From: JARYGU01 sp033795365
GTDB taxonomy: Bacteria; Pseudomonadota; Alphaproteobacteria; Rhizobiales; Rhizobiaceae
Assembly (NCBI GenBank): GCA_033795365.1
Contig: JARYGU010000011.1
Location: 1-64,000, forward strand
Direction: 5' to 3'
DNA length: 64,000 nt
The translations under genes were made by a program, and so were the position numbers. Under the pieces are notes generated by a model. It did no database searches, was not told the origin of the DNA, and saw only the letters and a program-made list of their open reading frames with translations. Shown in pieces: positions 26,504 through 35,649 of this stretch. The stretch's first letter is position 1. Every line of letters starts with the position of its first letter.

Positions 26504-27073
26504 ATGCTGAGATTTGTTGCCGCCGCGATGTTCGCCATCGCTGTTTCATCGGGGTCGGTCCCGGCTGCCGACCCCACACATGAAAAGTGCACCTGCGATC
26601 TCAGCCGAGAGAGCGCACTTAACAACGGCGCATCCGTAAGGAATGCGACGGCATGCTGGTCTACCGAGGATCCTGATCGGCAATGGTGCGATATCACCGT
26701 TCAAGCGATCGAGGGCGACAACCGACACCAGACAATTATCAATGAACTTGTGCAGCTTCAGAACGACCCCGAGAGCATGACTGCATTTCTGCAGCGTCAG
26801 GCCGAGGAATCAATTCTAAGCAGTGCGGTTCCACCAAATATTGAAATTCTAAATCAGGCACGGGCCGATCTCCCTGCCCTGATGAAGACCTTCGATATGC
26901 GAACCTCGGCATGCGTCCAAGGTTTCATTCGATATCAGGAAAGGAAGGAACTCTTCACAGGTGTCGACGAAGTTGGCTTTTCCTGCCAAGTCGGGAACGT
27001 CACGGGGTGGCTGCGGATGTCATTCCGGGTCGGCAACGTGAGCTTCGTGTTTATGGTCGCACCAAATGCGTAA
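26504..27073 (+). CDS. Exported hypothetical protein
   Basis: A 189-residue protein from ATG 26504. Residues 1-22 (MLRFVAAAMFAIAVSSGS, then VPAAD) look like a Sec signal peptide with an AxA-like cleavage site, so it is probably periplasmic. The mature part contains several Cys residues (CTCDLS, ACWST, WCDIT, ACVQG, FSCQVG) that could form disulfides. The frame extends upstream to 26360, but those codons are not needed. The next gene overlaps it by 8 bases, so the two are coexpressed. No family is recognised. Confidence 0.6.
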   Translation: MLRFVAAAMFAIAVSSGSVPAADPTHEKCTCDLSRESALNNGASVRNATACWSTEDPDRQWCDITVQAIEGDNRHQTIINELVQLQNDPESMTAFLQRQAEESILSSAVPPNIEILNQARADLPALMKTFDMRTSACVQGFIRYQERKELFTGVDEVGFSCQVGNVTGWLRMSFRVGNVSFVFMVAPNA

Positions 27074-27593
27074 CGGGTGGGGCAAGCTGACTATTTCAGG
27101 TGTGGTCTTACTTATCCTCACGGGTGTTGCAGGTGGCCCTCTGGGGGACATCGGTAGCGCAATCGCCTCTTGGTTCCTAAGCCAGCTCTCCGCTCCTCAA
27201 AGGCTGACCATCGACTTCAATGATGTTCAGGGCTGTTTGCAAGGAAAACTCTCCGACATCGCCAAACGTCAAATGGACGGTGTAGGGCTCACGAACGGCG
27301 CGGATTCTTTGACGATCTGCGACAATCAACCTCTCAATGCCGTTCGCTCGGAGCTGCCGAGCGCATTAGCGACCAGAATACCCGGCTGTCTGAATTGGAG
27401 GGGTTGGGAGACCCGCGGGCTGGTTCTTGTCCGAAAGAGTGACGCTGTTTGTGCACTACCTGGCGGCAAGCGTTTTGTTTGTGACGGTCCGAATGCACGG
27501 CTTGCCCTGGGAAACAATGCCGTGGGTGATTCATTGGACCGAATCACCCCATGTTCAGATGAACTATTACGCCGCTTTGGTTTCTCTTCCTGA
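27066..27593 (+). CDS. Membrane-anchored hypothetical protein
   Basis: A 175-residue protein. Residues about 8-25 (LTISGVVLLILTGVAGGP) form one membrane segment or uncleaved signal, and the rest is probably periplasmic. Six Cys residues (GCLQG, ICDNQ, GCLNW, VCALPG, VCDGP, PCSDE) suggest a disulfide-stabilised domain. It overlaps the exported protein upstream by 8 bases. Both end in a beta-rich, Cys-paired style, so they may act together at the envelope. No function is assigned. Confidence 0.55.
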   Translation: MRNGWGKLTISGVVLLILTGVAGGPLGDIGSAIASWFLSQLSAPQRLTIDFNDVQGCLQGKLSDIAKRQMDGVGLTNGADSLTICDNQPLNAVRSELPSALATRIPGCLNWRGWETRGLVLVRKSDAVCALPGGKRFVCDGPNARLALGNNAVGDSLDRITPCSDELLRRFGFSS

Positions 27594-27809
27594 CCTGTAT
27601 GTCAGGTCAGCAGATGATATGGCGGGTCGTCAACCGATATAATCCGCCAGAATTGACTTGCGAGCGCTCGAATTTCTCCAAGCCTTGGAATATCTGATGA
27701 ATCTGAGCACCGGCTTTGTAGGTTAGGTCGAAGGTGAAGCCGGCGCGTTAGCAGTGGTATGACTGTGCCGGGGATTTCGTGACGACTGCTTTTGCATTAA
27801 CGTCATCAT

Positions 27810-30800
27810 ATGTTCGCCACGCCCGCTCCCACCGAAGCCGCCGCGCCGATTGACGGCCCCACTACTACTGCCGCAGGGGGACGACGGCGCGACGATTTCA
27901 AGACACCCGTCAGGATCCAACTCGCTCAGCGCGTCGGCTATCTGTGCTCTCACCCACAGTGCCAGCGACTGACCGTTGGACCGCGGAAAGGCGAAGAGGG
28001 CGCGAACAGTATTGGCGTGGCCGCCCACATCAAAGCCGCGTCACCCGGCGGTCCTCGGTATGATGCCAGTCAGACGCCGGCGGAACGGGCGGGTGCGGAA
28101 AACGGGATTTGGCTATGCGCCGACCATGCCCACCTCATCGACCACAATCCGGAAGAATTCACGGTCGAGAAGCTGAAGAAGTGGAAGCAAGAGGCGGAAG
28201 AGCGCGCGTTCCAGCAACTTGCCAGCGGCAGGGGTCCAGCGACGATCGCCCAGCTGTCGGATGAACTTATCCAGGAGCTGGCGCCTTACATTTCACGGCT
28301 CGGACTACCGCAGGATGCCAACCTTGGGACGGTGCAAACGCAGGTACGCGCGGCGTCGCTGGCGGATATAGAAAGCTATGAGCGGCGGCGCAGCTGGCCC
28401 AGCCATTCCGTGACGCTAGAACTCACGGTCGACGGCGCTGACGATGTTCGCAATCTGGACCATGCCCAATTCGCTCAAGTTCTCGCAAATGCCCAGCATA
28501 TCGTCCTCTTGTCAGCGCCCGGGACCGGCAAGACGACTACCCTCATTCAGATCGTCCGTAAAATGATCGAGGCCGGTCCCGCGCCGGTATTCGTGCCTCT
28601 TGGCGCATGGGCTGAGTCCGGCAGGGAACTGTTTGACTGGATATCCCGACGTAAAGGCTATGACGCGCTTTCCAGTGCGCACCTCAAGTTCTTAGCCGAC
28701 CATGGCGAACTGGCTCTGTTCCTGGACGGCTGGAACGAGGTTCCAGAGTCGGCGCGTCGTCGCCTCATCAACGAGATGGAGGAGCTTGAAACACAGTTTC
28801 CGCTGTTGAACATGGTGATGAGCAGTCGCAGGATCGCGCTGGACGTTCCGCTCTCCGGACGTCGTGTCTCGATCCTGCCCCTCTCGGACAAGCAGCAGCG
28901 GGAAATCGCGGAGGGTATGAGGGGCCAGGACGGAGTACGTGCTCTCGACGCCGCTTGGCGAACCCCGGGTTTACGGGATCTCGTCACGATACCTCTCTAC
29001 CTGCGTGCTTTGATGGAGGCGACCCCCTCCGGAATGTTGCCAGAGACGAAGGAAGAAGTGCTTCGCCGCATGGTCGAAGCCCACGAGGCCATTCCCGCCA
29101 ACAAGGAGCTTTTTCACCGGGAGTTACATGACGTCCAACACGCCTACCTGACGGTCATAGCGGCTTCTGCCCAACGGTCGGGTAGGCCGACTATCTCCGA
29201 CTGGGATGCGCGTTCGGCCATATCGAGAGCAGGCGAAAAGCTCGTATTTGATGGGCAGATTTCCTCTGCACCGAACCCGTCTCACGTCCTCGACATCCTA
29301 GTGGCCAGTCACTTGCTGGTCCGACAGGATAGACAGCTTTACGCCCTTCAACATCAGCAATTACAGGAATGGTTTGCGTCGTTTGAGTTTGAGGCGGGGC
29401 TTGTTTCGGCAGGTGATGACCTCAGCTTCGAGCATCCAGTTACGACGTACGCGCTCAACGACCGCAGTTGGACTGAAGTGGTCTTGTTCGCATGCGAGCG
29501 AATGTCACGAAAAGACGAGGCCGGTTCTAAGATTGTCGCCAAGGTGGTTGACCTGCTGCTCGGCATCGATCCAATCTTTGCGGCGCAGGTTGTGGCGCGA
29601 TCGGGACCAATTGTCTGGGACATCATTGGAAACACGGTCATCCAGTTCGCACACGCTTGGCATGCTCAAGGCAAACTGGATCGCGCAGTGGGTTTCATGA
29701 TCCAGAGCAAGAGGCCAGAGTTTGCCGAGATCGTTTGGCCTCTCGTTTCCGGAGACAGCGATCAGAGCCAAATGAGCGTGATGAGGCTCGTACCCCGGTT
29801 CAGCCCGTCCGTCCTCGGAGATCATCTCGCACGGGAATTCGCCGGATTGCCAGATAAGGCCCGCGAGACATTGGCCGCCGAGTTGGCGTTTCATGGTGAT
29901 CGGGACGCCCTTGATGCGGTACTCGCATTGGCGCTGAATGAACCAAGTCTGGAGATCCGACTTCGTGTCTTTGAAGGCCTCTCTTTCCGTGCGGCCACGC
30001 GGCAACTGGAGGAACTTCTGCGAGCCTCTGGTGAGGAGTTGATGCTGGCAGTTGCGCGAAAGGCTCACTTCGATGGGGTTCGCGATCCAGCGCTATTGGC
30101 CGACCTGACGGGAAGGCGGCGAGCCTTAGTTGTGGCTGATGGATCGCCTGAGACACGTTTGGCGAGGGCCTTAGACTCCCTTCCGGACGACGAGGCAGCG
30201 GCAGCGGTCGAGCGCGAACTGAAAGATCCCGCATTCTCGTTCAAGGACCGCGGGCATCACATTACGCATGACGCCTGGACTCGCTTTCCAGGTCAAGTCG
30301 CCGTCGCACTTAAGTGGCGAGTGGAGAACGCTCTCAACCTTCCCCACCAACCGCGGCAGTATTTGGAGGGGGTCGCGCCTACCGATGACGAACCGGTAGC
30401 AACGCTGGCGCTCGAAGGTGACAATGGCGATCTACCAAGTACGGTGTGCTTTCTAGCCGGGCACCGTACCGTGCGGGAACTGATCGTTCGTTATCTTGAT
30501 ACCAGACGCAAGTTTCGGGCGGACGGCGAGTGGACAGAAGCCGCTTACAAGCCATCGCGCATGCTTGCAAACAAATTGGAAAGCACTCGCGCAAGCGTGC
30601 TAATCGATGCCTTGCAAGAGTTTGCTGAAGGGCTATCTCCTGAGGAGATCCACGACCTTGCCGATATTGTCAGCCGACACGGTCGCGGAAGCGACAGTGA
30701 GCACTTGCAAATACCTTTCGCGAGTAGGCCAACGGCCCTAAAGCTCCTAGAACAGTGGGGGTGGCAGCTCATCGAAAAGTCGGCATCGCGGCATGATATG

Positions 30801-32261
30801 GCGCAACTCACTTGGGCCATGCGCCGCCTCCCTGATGTCGGTCAAGTGCCGATCCTGGATAAAATGATTGAAGCGGATCTCGCGGGACTTCGTGCGGCCA
30901 GAGCGGCTTTTGCTGTCAAAAGGTCGAACGGTAGGGCCTTGAACGAGATGCGGTGGTCTCATGTCCAAGAGTATCGCACCGCACTGACAGCCATCGGCAA
31001 CGATGAGGCGGAAGCTGTTCTGAAACGGCATCTTTTCGACGATGACTTTGGCCCGGAAGCGGCTGTCGGCCTCCAAGTCATTTGGCAACAGCGAAACGAA
31101 CCTGTGATTGACGACAATAATCGCAAGTTCAGCAAATGGCCCGATTTCGCCCGCGCAGTCGCAAATCGGTCTAGGGACCGTACCCAGAGCTGCGACACCG
31201 CTGACTTACTGTTTGAGGCTGCGGAGAACCTGCGTATGGCACGATCGCCGAAGGAACTCGCGCGTGCGGCGCGATTTGCCGGTTGCGCCGTGCTGCTGCC
31301 GCATGGCGAACGCAGCGCGCTCCTGATCGAGATATTGCAAGAGGATCTACCGCATCGGCTGCGGCTCGAACTAGCGCAACGCATGACTGTCGGCGGGCTT
31401 ATTGTCCCGGCTGGCATCATCATGAAGGGTCTGTCAGACGCGATGGCTGAACATGGTGATCGCAAATGGATACAGGACAATGACCTGTACACGGTGTTCG
31501 ACTGGCTGGAGTTGTTTCCGGTTTCGGATCAGCCGTTTGCGCTTTTCGACGGCCTGGATGCGATCGCCGCAAAGTTCGATTTCGAGAAATGGCGTGTCCG
31601 GGACATCTTGAATAGCGTGCATCATCTGGAGGAGGCTCTTCGTGTTGAACTCTTACGCGGTCTTGCTGCCCGATACCCGCAGTTGACCGACCACTACGAG
31701 TTGTTCCTTGCGCTCAAGAATCCGGGGCAGGCAACGTTGGACTTCCTATTAGAAATCGCGGCCCGAAAATTCGGCAACAAGCCGATCGAGAGCATTACAC
31801 GCTTCGACTATCCCGACGAACTATTTCTAACGTTGTCGCCAGAGGCAAGGGAAAGCTTGCCGTCCCTGTACGACGCGGCAACGGATGAACGACAGAAATC
31901 TTTTCTTGCCAGCATCCTTCTCGCGGGAGGAGATCACGACATCTTCCTGAAACTGGCGGAAGAAAAAACAGGACGCCTCGTTATCGGTCAACTCGGCTGG
32001 AATACCCGCTCCAAAATCCTTTACACCCACCAGCCTACCGGCACTGACTCGTCCTCTTATACGATCATTCCACGCGACCTTTCGACACTCCGGAAAGGTC
32101 TGTTTGGACTGACCTGCTCATCTGATCCCGAAGCGGCCAAATTCGCTGCCGACTATCTGGACCATATTGATGCCGAGCGTGACGCGGAAGGTGGCCTTGA
32201 TGCTGGTCTCCGCCACCCCGATATCTCGTCGTTTCGACCGTGGCCTTCGGTGAACGAGTGA
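27810..32261 (+). CDS. HNH-NACHT protein, putative antiphage defence
   Basis: A 1483-residue protein. Residues about 30-135 form an HNH-type nuclease domain with GYLCSHPQCQRLTVGP, IGVAAHIKAASPGGPRYD and GIWLCADHAHLIDHN, the usual Cys/His layout. Residues about 225-400 are a NACHT NTPase: Walker A SAPGTGKTTTL near 231, Walker B LALFLDGWNEVP near 303, and a following MSSRR sensor. The remaining 1000 residues are helical repeats (HEAT-like), suited to ligand sensing. NACHT proteins with an N-terminal effector and C-terminal sensor are known bacterial antiphage proteins, analogous to animal NLRs. Here the effector would cut nucleic acid after activation. The gene stands alone between the small envelope proteins and the arsenic island. 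Confidence 0.8.
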   Translation: MFATPAPTEAAAPIDGPTTTAAGGRRRDDFKTPVRIQLAQRVGYLCSHPQCQRLTVGPRKGEEGANSIGVAAHIKAASPGGPRYDASQTPAERAGAENGIWLCADHAHLIDHNPEEFTVEKLKKWKQEAEERAFQQLASGRGPATIAQLSDELIQELAPYISRLGLPQDANLGTVQTQVRAASLADIESYERRRSWPSHSVTLELTVDGADDVRNLDHAQFAQVLANAQHIVLLSAPGTGKTTTLIQIVRKMIEAGPAPVFVPLGAWAESGRELFDWISRRKGYDALSSAHLKFLADHGELALFLDGWNEVPESARRRLINEMEELETQFPLLNMVMSSRRIALDVPLSGRRVSILPLSDKQQREIAEGMRGQDGVRALDAAWRTPGLRDLVTIPLYLRALMEATPSGMLPETKEEVLRRMVEAHEAIPANKELFHRELHDVQHAYLTVIAASAQRSGRPTISDWDARSAISRAGEKLVFDGQISSAPNPSHVLDILVASHLLVRQDRQLYALQHQQLQEWFASFEFEAGLVSAGDDLSFEHPVTTYALNDRSWTEVVLFACERMSRKDEAGSKIVAKVVDLLLGIDPIFAAQVVARSGPIVWDIIGNTVIQFAHAWHAQGKLDRAVGFMIQSKRPEFAEIVWPLVSGDSDQSQMSVMRLVPRFSPSVLGDHLAREFAGLPDKARETLAAELAFHGDRDALDAVLALALNEPSLEIRLRVFEGLSFRAATRQLEELLRASGEELMLAVARKAHFDGVRDPALLADLTGRRRALVVADGSPETRLARALDSLPDDEAAAAVERELKDPAFSFKDRGHHITHDAWTRFPGQVAVALKWRVENALNLPHQPRQYLEGVAPTDDEPVATLALEGDNGDLPSTVCFLAGHRTVRELIVRYLDTRRKFRADGEWTEAAYKPSRMLANKLESTRASVLIDALQEFAEGLSPEEIHDLADIVSRHGRGSDSEHLQIPFASRPTALKLLEQWGWQLIEKSASRHDMAQLTWAMRRLPDVGQVPILDKMIEADLAGLRAARAAFAVKRSNGRALNEMRWSHVQEYRTALTAIGNDEAEAVLKRHLFDDDFGPEAAVGLQVIWQQRNEPVIDDNNRKFSKWPDFARAVANRSRDRTQSCDTADLLFEAAENLRMARSPKELARAARFAGCAVLLPHGERSALLIEILQEDLPHRLRLELAQRMTVGGLIVPAGIIMKGLSDAMAEHGDRKWIQDNDLYTVFDWLELFPVSDQPFALFDGLDAIAAKFDFEKWRVRDILNSVHHLEEALRVELLRGLAARYPQLTDHYELFLALKNPGQATLDFLLEIAARKFGNKPIESITRFDYPDELFLTLSPEARESLPSLYDAATDERQKSFLASILLAGGDHDIFLKLAEEKTGRLVIGQLGWNTRSKILYTHQPTGTDSSSYTIIPRDLSTLRKGLFGLTCSSDPEAAKFAADYLDHIDAERDAEGGLDAGLRHPDISSFRPWPSVNE

Positions 32262-32604
32262 ACTCGAAATAGCTTTCGTCGATTAATTTGCTACTCTTGC
32301 GCGCGAAGCGACCAAAGACTCACTGAAGGGTCGTACTCCTCACCATCGACGTGTCGATATCGCGATCTGGTTCGAACATGTCTCGGGCCTTGATTCCGGT
32401 TGACGCTCCCCTTGGATCCGTCCGACCGGGACGCCATGGCTTCAGCGCAGGTTACGCCCGAGCGAGATCCTGGCGCAGGAAGCTCACGGTTGATCCCCCG
32501 GGGATGTCCCGTGTGACCGTAGTCTTCGACCAAATTGTGCCCCTCGGTCATCCGGTGTTTATGCGGACATCACTTTCACCTTGCCTCACTGGCGCAATTA
32601 TCAT
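32262..32604. other. Intergenic region without a gene
   Basis: No gene is supported here. Short frames on both strands (for example 32291-32551 minus and 32351-32623 plus) lack ribosome sites and domains. The segment separates the HNH-NACHT gene from the arsR1 promoter region. Confidence 0.5.
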
Positions 32605-32620
32605 ATCTCTAATTCGAGAT
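32605..32620. promoter_or_regulatory. Candidate ArsR operator upstream of arsR1
   Basis: ATCTC and GAGAT (32605-32609, 32616-32620) form an inverted repeat with a 6-base AT-rich spacer, 18 bases before the arsR1 start. Its position fits autoregulation by ArsR; arsenite would release the repressor. Confidence 0.45.
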
Positions 32621-32638
32621 TAAAAGGAATGTTGAAAT

Positions 32639-32971
32639 ATGGATGATTGCCAGGCGATTCTGATGTTCGGCGCGCTGTCACAGATCACCCGCCTAAACGT
32701 TCTCCGCAACCTCGTTATCGCAGGTCCGGAAGGACTGGCCGCAGGCCGGATTGCGGAACTCGCGGGCGTCTCTTCTTCCAACATCAGTTTTCATCTGAAG
32801 GAGATGGAGCATGCCGGCCTCATCCGAATGCGGCGAGAAAGCCGATCCATCATCTACAGCGCCAGATACGAGACGCTTGCGTCTCTCGTCGAATTCCTGA
32901 TCCGGGATTGTTGCTCGGGTCACCCGGCCGTGTGCTCGGCAGCAACTTCCGACAAGACGGCAAAGGCCTGA
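32639..32971 (+). CDS. arsR: ArsR-family transcriptional repressor
   Basis: A 110-residue winged-helix regulator of the ArsR/SmtB family. The recognition region SSSNISFHLKEMEHAGLI (about residues 46-63) is typical. Cysteines in the C-terminal DCCSGHPAVC may bind arsenite, a C-terminal arrangement known in some ArsR proteins; the classical CVC site in the recognition helix is absent. It starts the arsR-arsH pair and is presumably autoregulated through the inverted repeat just upstream. Confidence 0.85.
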   Translation: MDDCQAILMFGALSQITRLNVLRNLVIAGPEGLAAGRIAELAGVSSSNISFHLKEMEHAGLIRMRRESRSIIYSARYETLASLVEFLIRDCCSGHPAVCSAATSDKTAKA

Positions 32972-33010
32972 GCAACAGCAATGTCAGGTGATACTAGCAT
33001 GGAGAACGAA

Positions 33011-33727
33011 ATGATCGATCTGCCGGCCGCCGTTGCCGAACATCTGAGAATACCGGACCCGGATGCACTCCGACCACCCATCTCCTCGCACAAGCCCCGG
33101 ATTCTGATCCTTTACGGTTCGCTTCGGGAGACCTCGTACAGCCGTCTCCTGGCATACGAAGTCCGCCGCCTTCTGGAGCACTTCGGGTGCGAGGTGAAGA
33201 TCTTCGATCCCCGAGGGCTGCCGCTTCCAGACGAGGAGCCTGTAAGCCATCCCAAGGTCCAGGAACTGCGGTCGCTCTCCGAATGGTCCGAGGGGCAGGT
33301 CTGGGTCAGCCCGGAACGCCATGGATCCATGACGGGCATCATGAAGTCACAGATCGACTGGATCCCGCTGGCGGTCGGTTCCGTGCGCCCGACACAGGGA
33401 AAGACGCTCGCGGTGATGCAGGTGTCCGGTGGTTCGCAGTCCTTCAATGCCGTCAACCAGCTCCGGGTACTCGGTCGCTGGATGCGTATGATCACGATCC
33501 CGAACCAGTCCTCCGTGGCGAAGGCGTTTCTGGAATTCGACAGCGAAGGTCGGATGAAGCCTTCCTCCTATTACGACCGGGTGGTCGACGTCTGCGAGGA
33601 ACTTGTGAAGTTCACCCTCCTGACGAGGGACGCCTCCGCCTATCTCACCGACCGCTATAGCGAGCGGAAGGAGACTGCTGAGGAGCTGGCGAAGCGGGTC
33701 AACCTCCGCGAAGCTACCGGGTCCTGA
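33011..33727 (+). CDS. arsH: ArsH NADPH-dependent FMN reductase/organoarsenical oxidase
   Basis: About 238 residues from ATG 33011 (GGAGAA four bases upstream); 32981 and 32999 are also possible. It is a flavodoxin-like protein: YGSLRETSYSRLLAYE near residue 38 is the FMN phosphate-binding loop, and WVSPERHGSMTGIMKSQIDW near 96-115 matches ArsH strongly. ArsH oxidises trivalent methylarsenicals to less toxic pentavalent forms and reduces FMN-linked substrates using NADPH. It lies directly after arsR1 in the same operon. Length is as expected for rhizobial ArsH. Confidence 0.9.
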   Translation: MIDLPAAVAEHLRIPDPDALRPPISSHKPRILILYGSLRETSYSRLLAYEVRRLLEHFGCEVKIFDPRGLPLPDEEPVSHPKVQELRSLSEWSEGQVWVSPERHGSMTGIMKSQIDWIPLAVGSVRPTQGKTLAVMQVSGGSQSFNAVNQLRVLGRWMRMITIPNQSSVAKAFLEFDSEGRMKPSSYYDRVVDVCEELVKFTLLTRDASAYLTDRYSERKETAEELAKRVNLREATGS

Positions 33728-33801
33728 ATTCCGTCCTATGAAGCGGGCACGCCCTCCTATGCCTCAGAAATGTCGACATCAATCAGAACGCGCCCGCTTG
33801 A

Positions 33802-34443
33802 TCACGCCAGCCCATAGCCCGCACCACGCACGGTCCGGATCGCGTCCTTGTCCCCTCTCCGGTTCAAGGCCGCCCGTAGCTTCTTGATGGTGACGTCGAC
33901 AATGCGCTCGTCGCGGCCGGGCGACCAGATCCGCTCCACTATCTCGGTGCGCGTCCAGAGCCGCTGCGGCTCGGCAAGAAACATGTGGAGCAGACGGTAC
34001 TCCGTCGGCCCGAGATGAACGTTTCTTTTTCCACGGGTCACTCTGTGTGTCTCCACGTTCATGGATATGTCGCCCGCGGAGAAGACTGCCTGTCCTACCG
34101 GCTTCCTGCCCACAAGTGCGCTGCTCCTCGCAAGCAGATCCTGGACGGCGAACGGCTTCGCAAGCACGTCGTCAGCAACCCTCGCCCACTGCCGCTCCGC
34201 CTGCATATTGGAAAGGACCAGGATGGGAGCTGATGTCGCCAGCCTGATATCCGTACACAGATGAATGTCACCTGGCCCTGATGCTCCGTCCATCACCACA
34301 AGGTCCGCGCGCTCTTCGACCGTGTCCCTTGGAATGTCTCCGACCGAACCGAACAGCGTGGCTCTGAAGCCTTCGCGCCGCAGGCTCTCCTTCAGGATCT
34401 CGCCCACGTTCTGATCGGAATGCACGAGCAGGATGTTTCGCAT
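33802..34443 (-). CDS. PhoB-like response regulator with degenerate receiver
   Basis: A 213-residue OmpR/PhoB-type regulator from ATG 34443. The C-terminal winged helix is well conserved (LGPTEYRLLHMFLAEP, TIKKLRAALNRRG and VRGAGYGLA). The receiver keeps Asp52 (VVMDGAS), Ser and Lys (LAKPF), but the acidic pocket VED of PhoB reads VHS and the MLPG segment after the Asp is missing, so phosphorylation may be altered. It is divergent from phnC1; the shared 271-base region contains four PHO-box-like repeats, so it is the likely local regulator. PhoB-like genes are known companions of aio/phn genes in arsenic islands. Confidence 0.75.
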   Translation of the reverse strand: MRNILLVHSDQNVGEILKESLRREGFRATLFGSVGDIPRDTVEERADLVVMDGASGPGDIHLCTDIRLATSAPILVLSNMQAERQWARVADDVLAKPFAVQDLLARSSALVGRKPVGQAVFSAGDISMNVETHRVTRGKRNVHLGPTEYRLLHMFLAEPQRLWTRTEIVERIWSPGRDERIVDVTIKKLRAALNRRGDKDAIRTVRGAGYGLA

Positions 34444-34630
34444 GATGCACTGACCACTTTCGTTGCCTTGACCGGTGCCTCCGCACCAAGCGGAAGACAT
34501 TCGGAAGAGGATTGTGAACTCTGCGGATTCACGACATATCCGGATGCATGGATTTAATAATGCAACCCTCGATCTTTTTCCAGTGCGATTTCCCATTGGG
34601 GTCGGCTCGAACCACTCCTGGCGGATGTAG

Positions 34631-34670
34631 ATTTCACAAAACCTACATCAAGCTGACATCGCTCCTTCAC
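34631..34670 (+). promoter_or_regulatory. Tandem PHO box (four repeats)
   Basis: Four heptamers related to CTGTCAT start exactly 11 bases apart: ATTTCAC (34631), CCTACAT (34642), CTGACAT (34653) and CCTTCAC (34664). This is the spacing of a PhoB-binding site, doubled. It lies 45 bases upstream of phnC1 and also upstream of the divergent PhoB-like gene. Confidence 0.7.
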
Positions 34671-34714
34671 GCATCGAAGCTAGTGAGCCCTCACCAGAAC
34701 GAGGGGATATTCGG

Positions 34715-35566
34715 ATGCGTTTGGAGAAGCTCACGCGGAAGTTCGGCAGCCGGACGGCAGTGGACGCAGTCACCATCGACATTCCGGACGGCCAGATGGT
34801 CGGTGTCATCGGAAAGTCGGGGGCTGGCAAGTCGACGCTCCTCCGGATGATCAACCGCCTCACGGCGCCCTCCTCCGGCACCATCCATTTCGGCGATCTC
34901 GAGGTTTCGTCGCTCAGGGGATCTGATCTGCGCCGCTGGCAGCGCGACTGCGCGATGATCTTCCAGCAGTTCAATCTCGTCCCGCGGCTCGACGTTCTGA
35001 CGAATGTCCTGCTCGGTCGCCTCAATCATCGCTCAACTGCGATGAGCCTTCTCAACATCTACACGCGCGAGGAAAGAATCCTGGCGATCGCGGCGCTCGA
35101 GCGGCTCGGCATCGAGCAGACGGCGCTCCAGCGCGCAGGCACCCTCTCCGGGGGGCAGCAGCAGCGTGTCGCGATCGCCCGTGCCCTGATGCAGTCGCCG
35201 AAGATCGTCCTTGCGGACGAGCCGATCGCGTCGCTCGACCCACTGAATGCAAAGATCGTGATGGATGCGCTGCGCGACATCAACGAGCGCGACGGCATCA
35301 CCGTCGTCACCAATCTTCATACCCTCGACACCGCCCGCTCCTACTGCGAGCGGATCATCGGCATGGCCGGTGGCCGGGTGGTGTTCGATGGACAGCCGTC
35401 CGAACTCACCGCCTCCGCTATCCGGGACATCTACGGCTCGGACAGAGAAGGCGCTGGCATCGACGAGACAATGACCTCGACCAGCATCAGCATCCGACAG
35501 CCAGATGCAGCTCCCGAGAATTCGCAATCAGTCGGTCCCAGGATTCTGGCTTCCGCCCAGGCCTGA
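34715..35566 (+). CDS. phnC: Phosphonate/phosphate ABC transporter ATPase
   Basis: A 283-residue ABC ATPase of the PhnC type. Walker A GKSGAGKSTL near residue 38, signature LSGGQQQRVAIARAL near 147, Walker B VLADEPIASLDP near 168 and the switch His in NLHTLD near 203. It energises uptake by the adjacent PhnD1/PhnE1/PhnE2. The gene order C-D-E-E matches phoCDET (phnCDE1E2) of Sinorhizobium meliloti, which imports phosphate and phosphonates under PhoB control. The PHO box upstream supports the same control. An arsenate role is possible by association only. Confidence 0.88.
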   Translation: MRLEKLTRKFGSRTAVDAVTIDIPDGQMVGVIGKSGAGKSTLLRMINRLTAPSSGTIHFGDLEVSSLRGSDLRRWQRDCAMIFQQFNLVPRLDVLTNVLLGRLNHRSTAMSLLNIYTREERILAIAALERLGIEQTALQRAGTLSGGQQQRVAIARALMQSPKIVLADEPIASLDPLNAKIVMDALRDINERDGITVVTNLHTLDTARSYCERIIGMAGGRVVFDGQPSELTASAIRDIYGSDREGAGIDETMTSTSISIRQPDAAPENSQSVGPRILASAQA

Positions 35567-35649
35567 GCGCGTCAACCGATCGTATGCCCGCGTAAAGGGC
35601 GCTCCCACACCTAAGTTCCGGCGTGTCCGGACGAACAGGAGATGATCTC

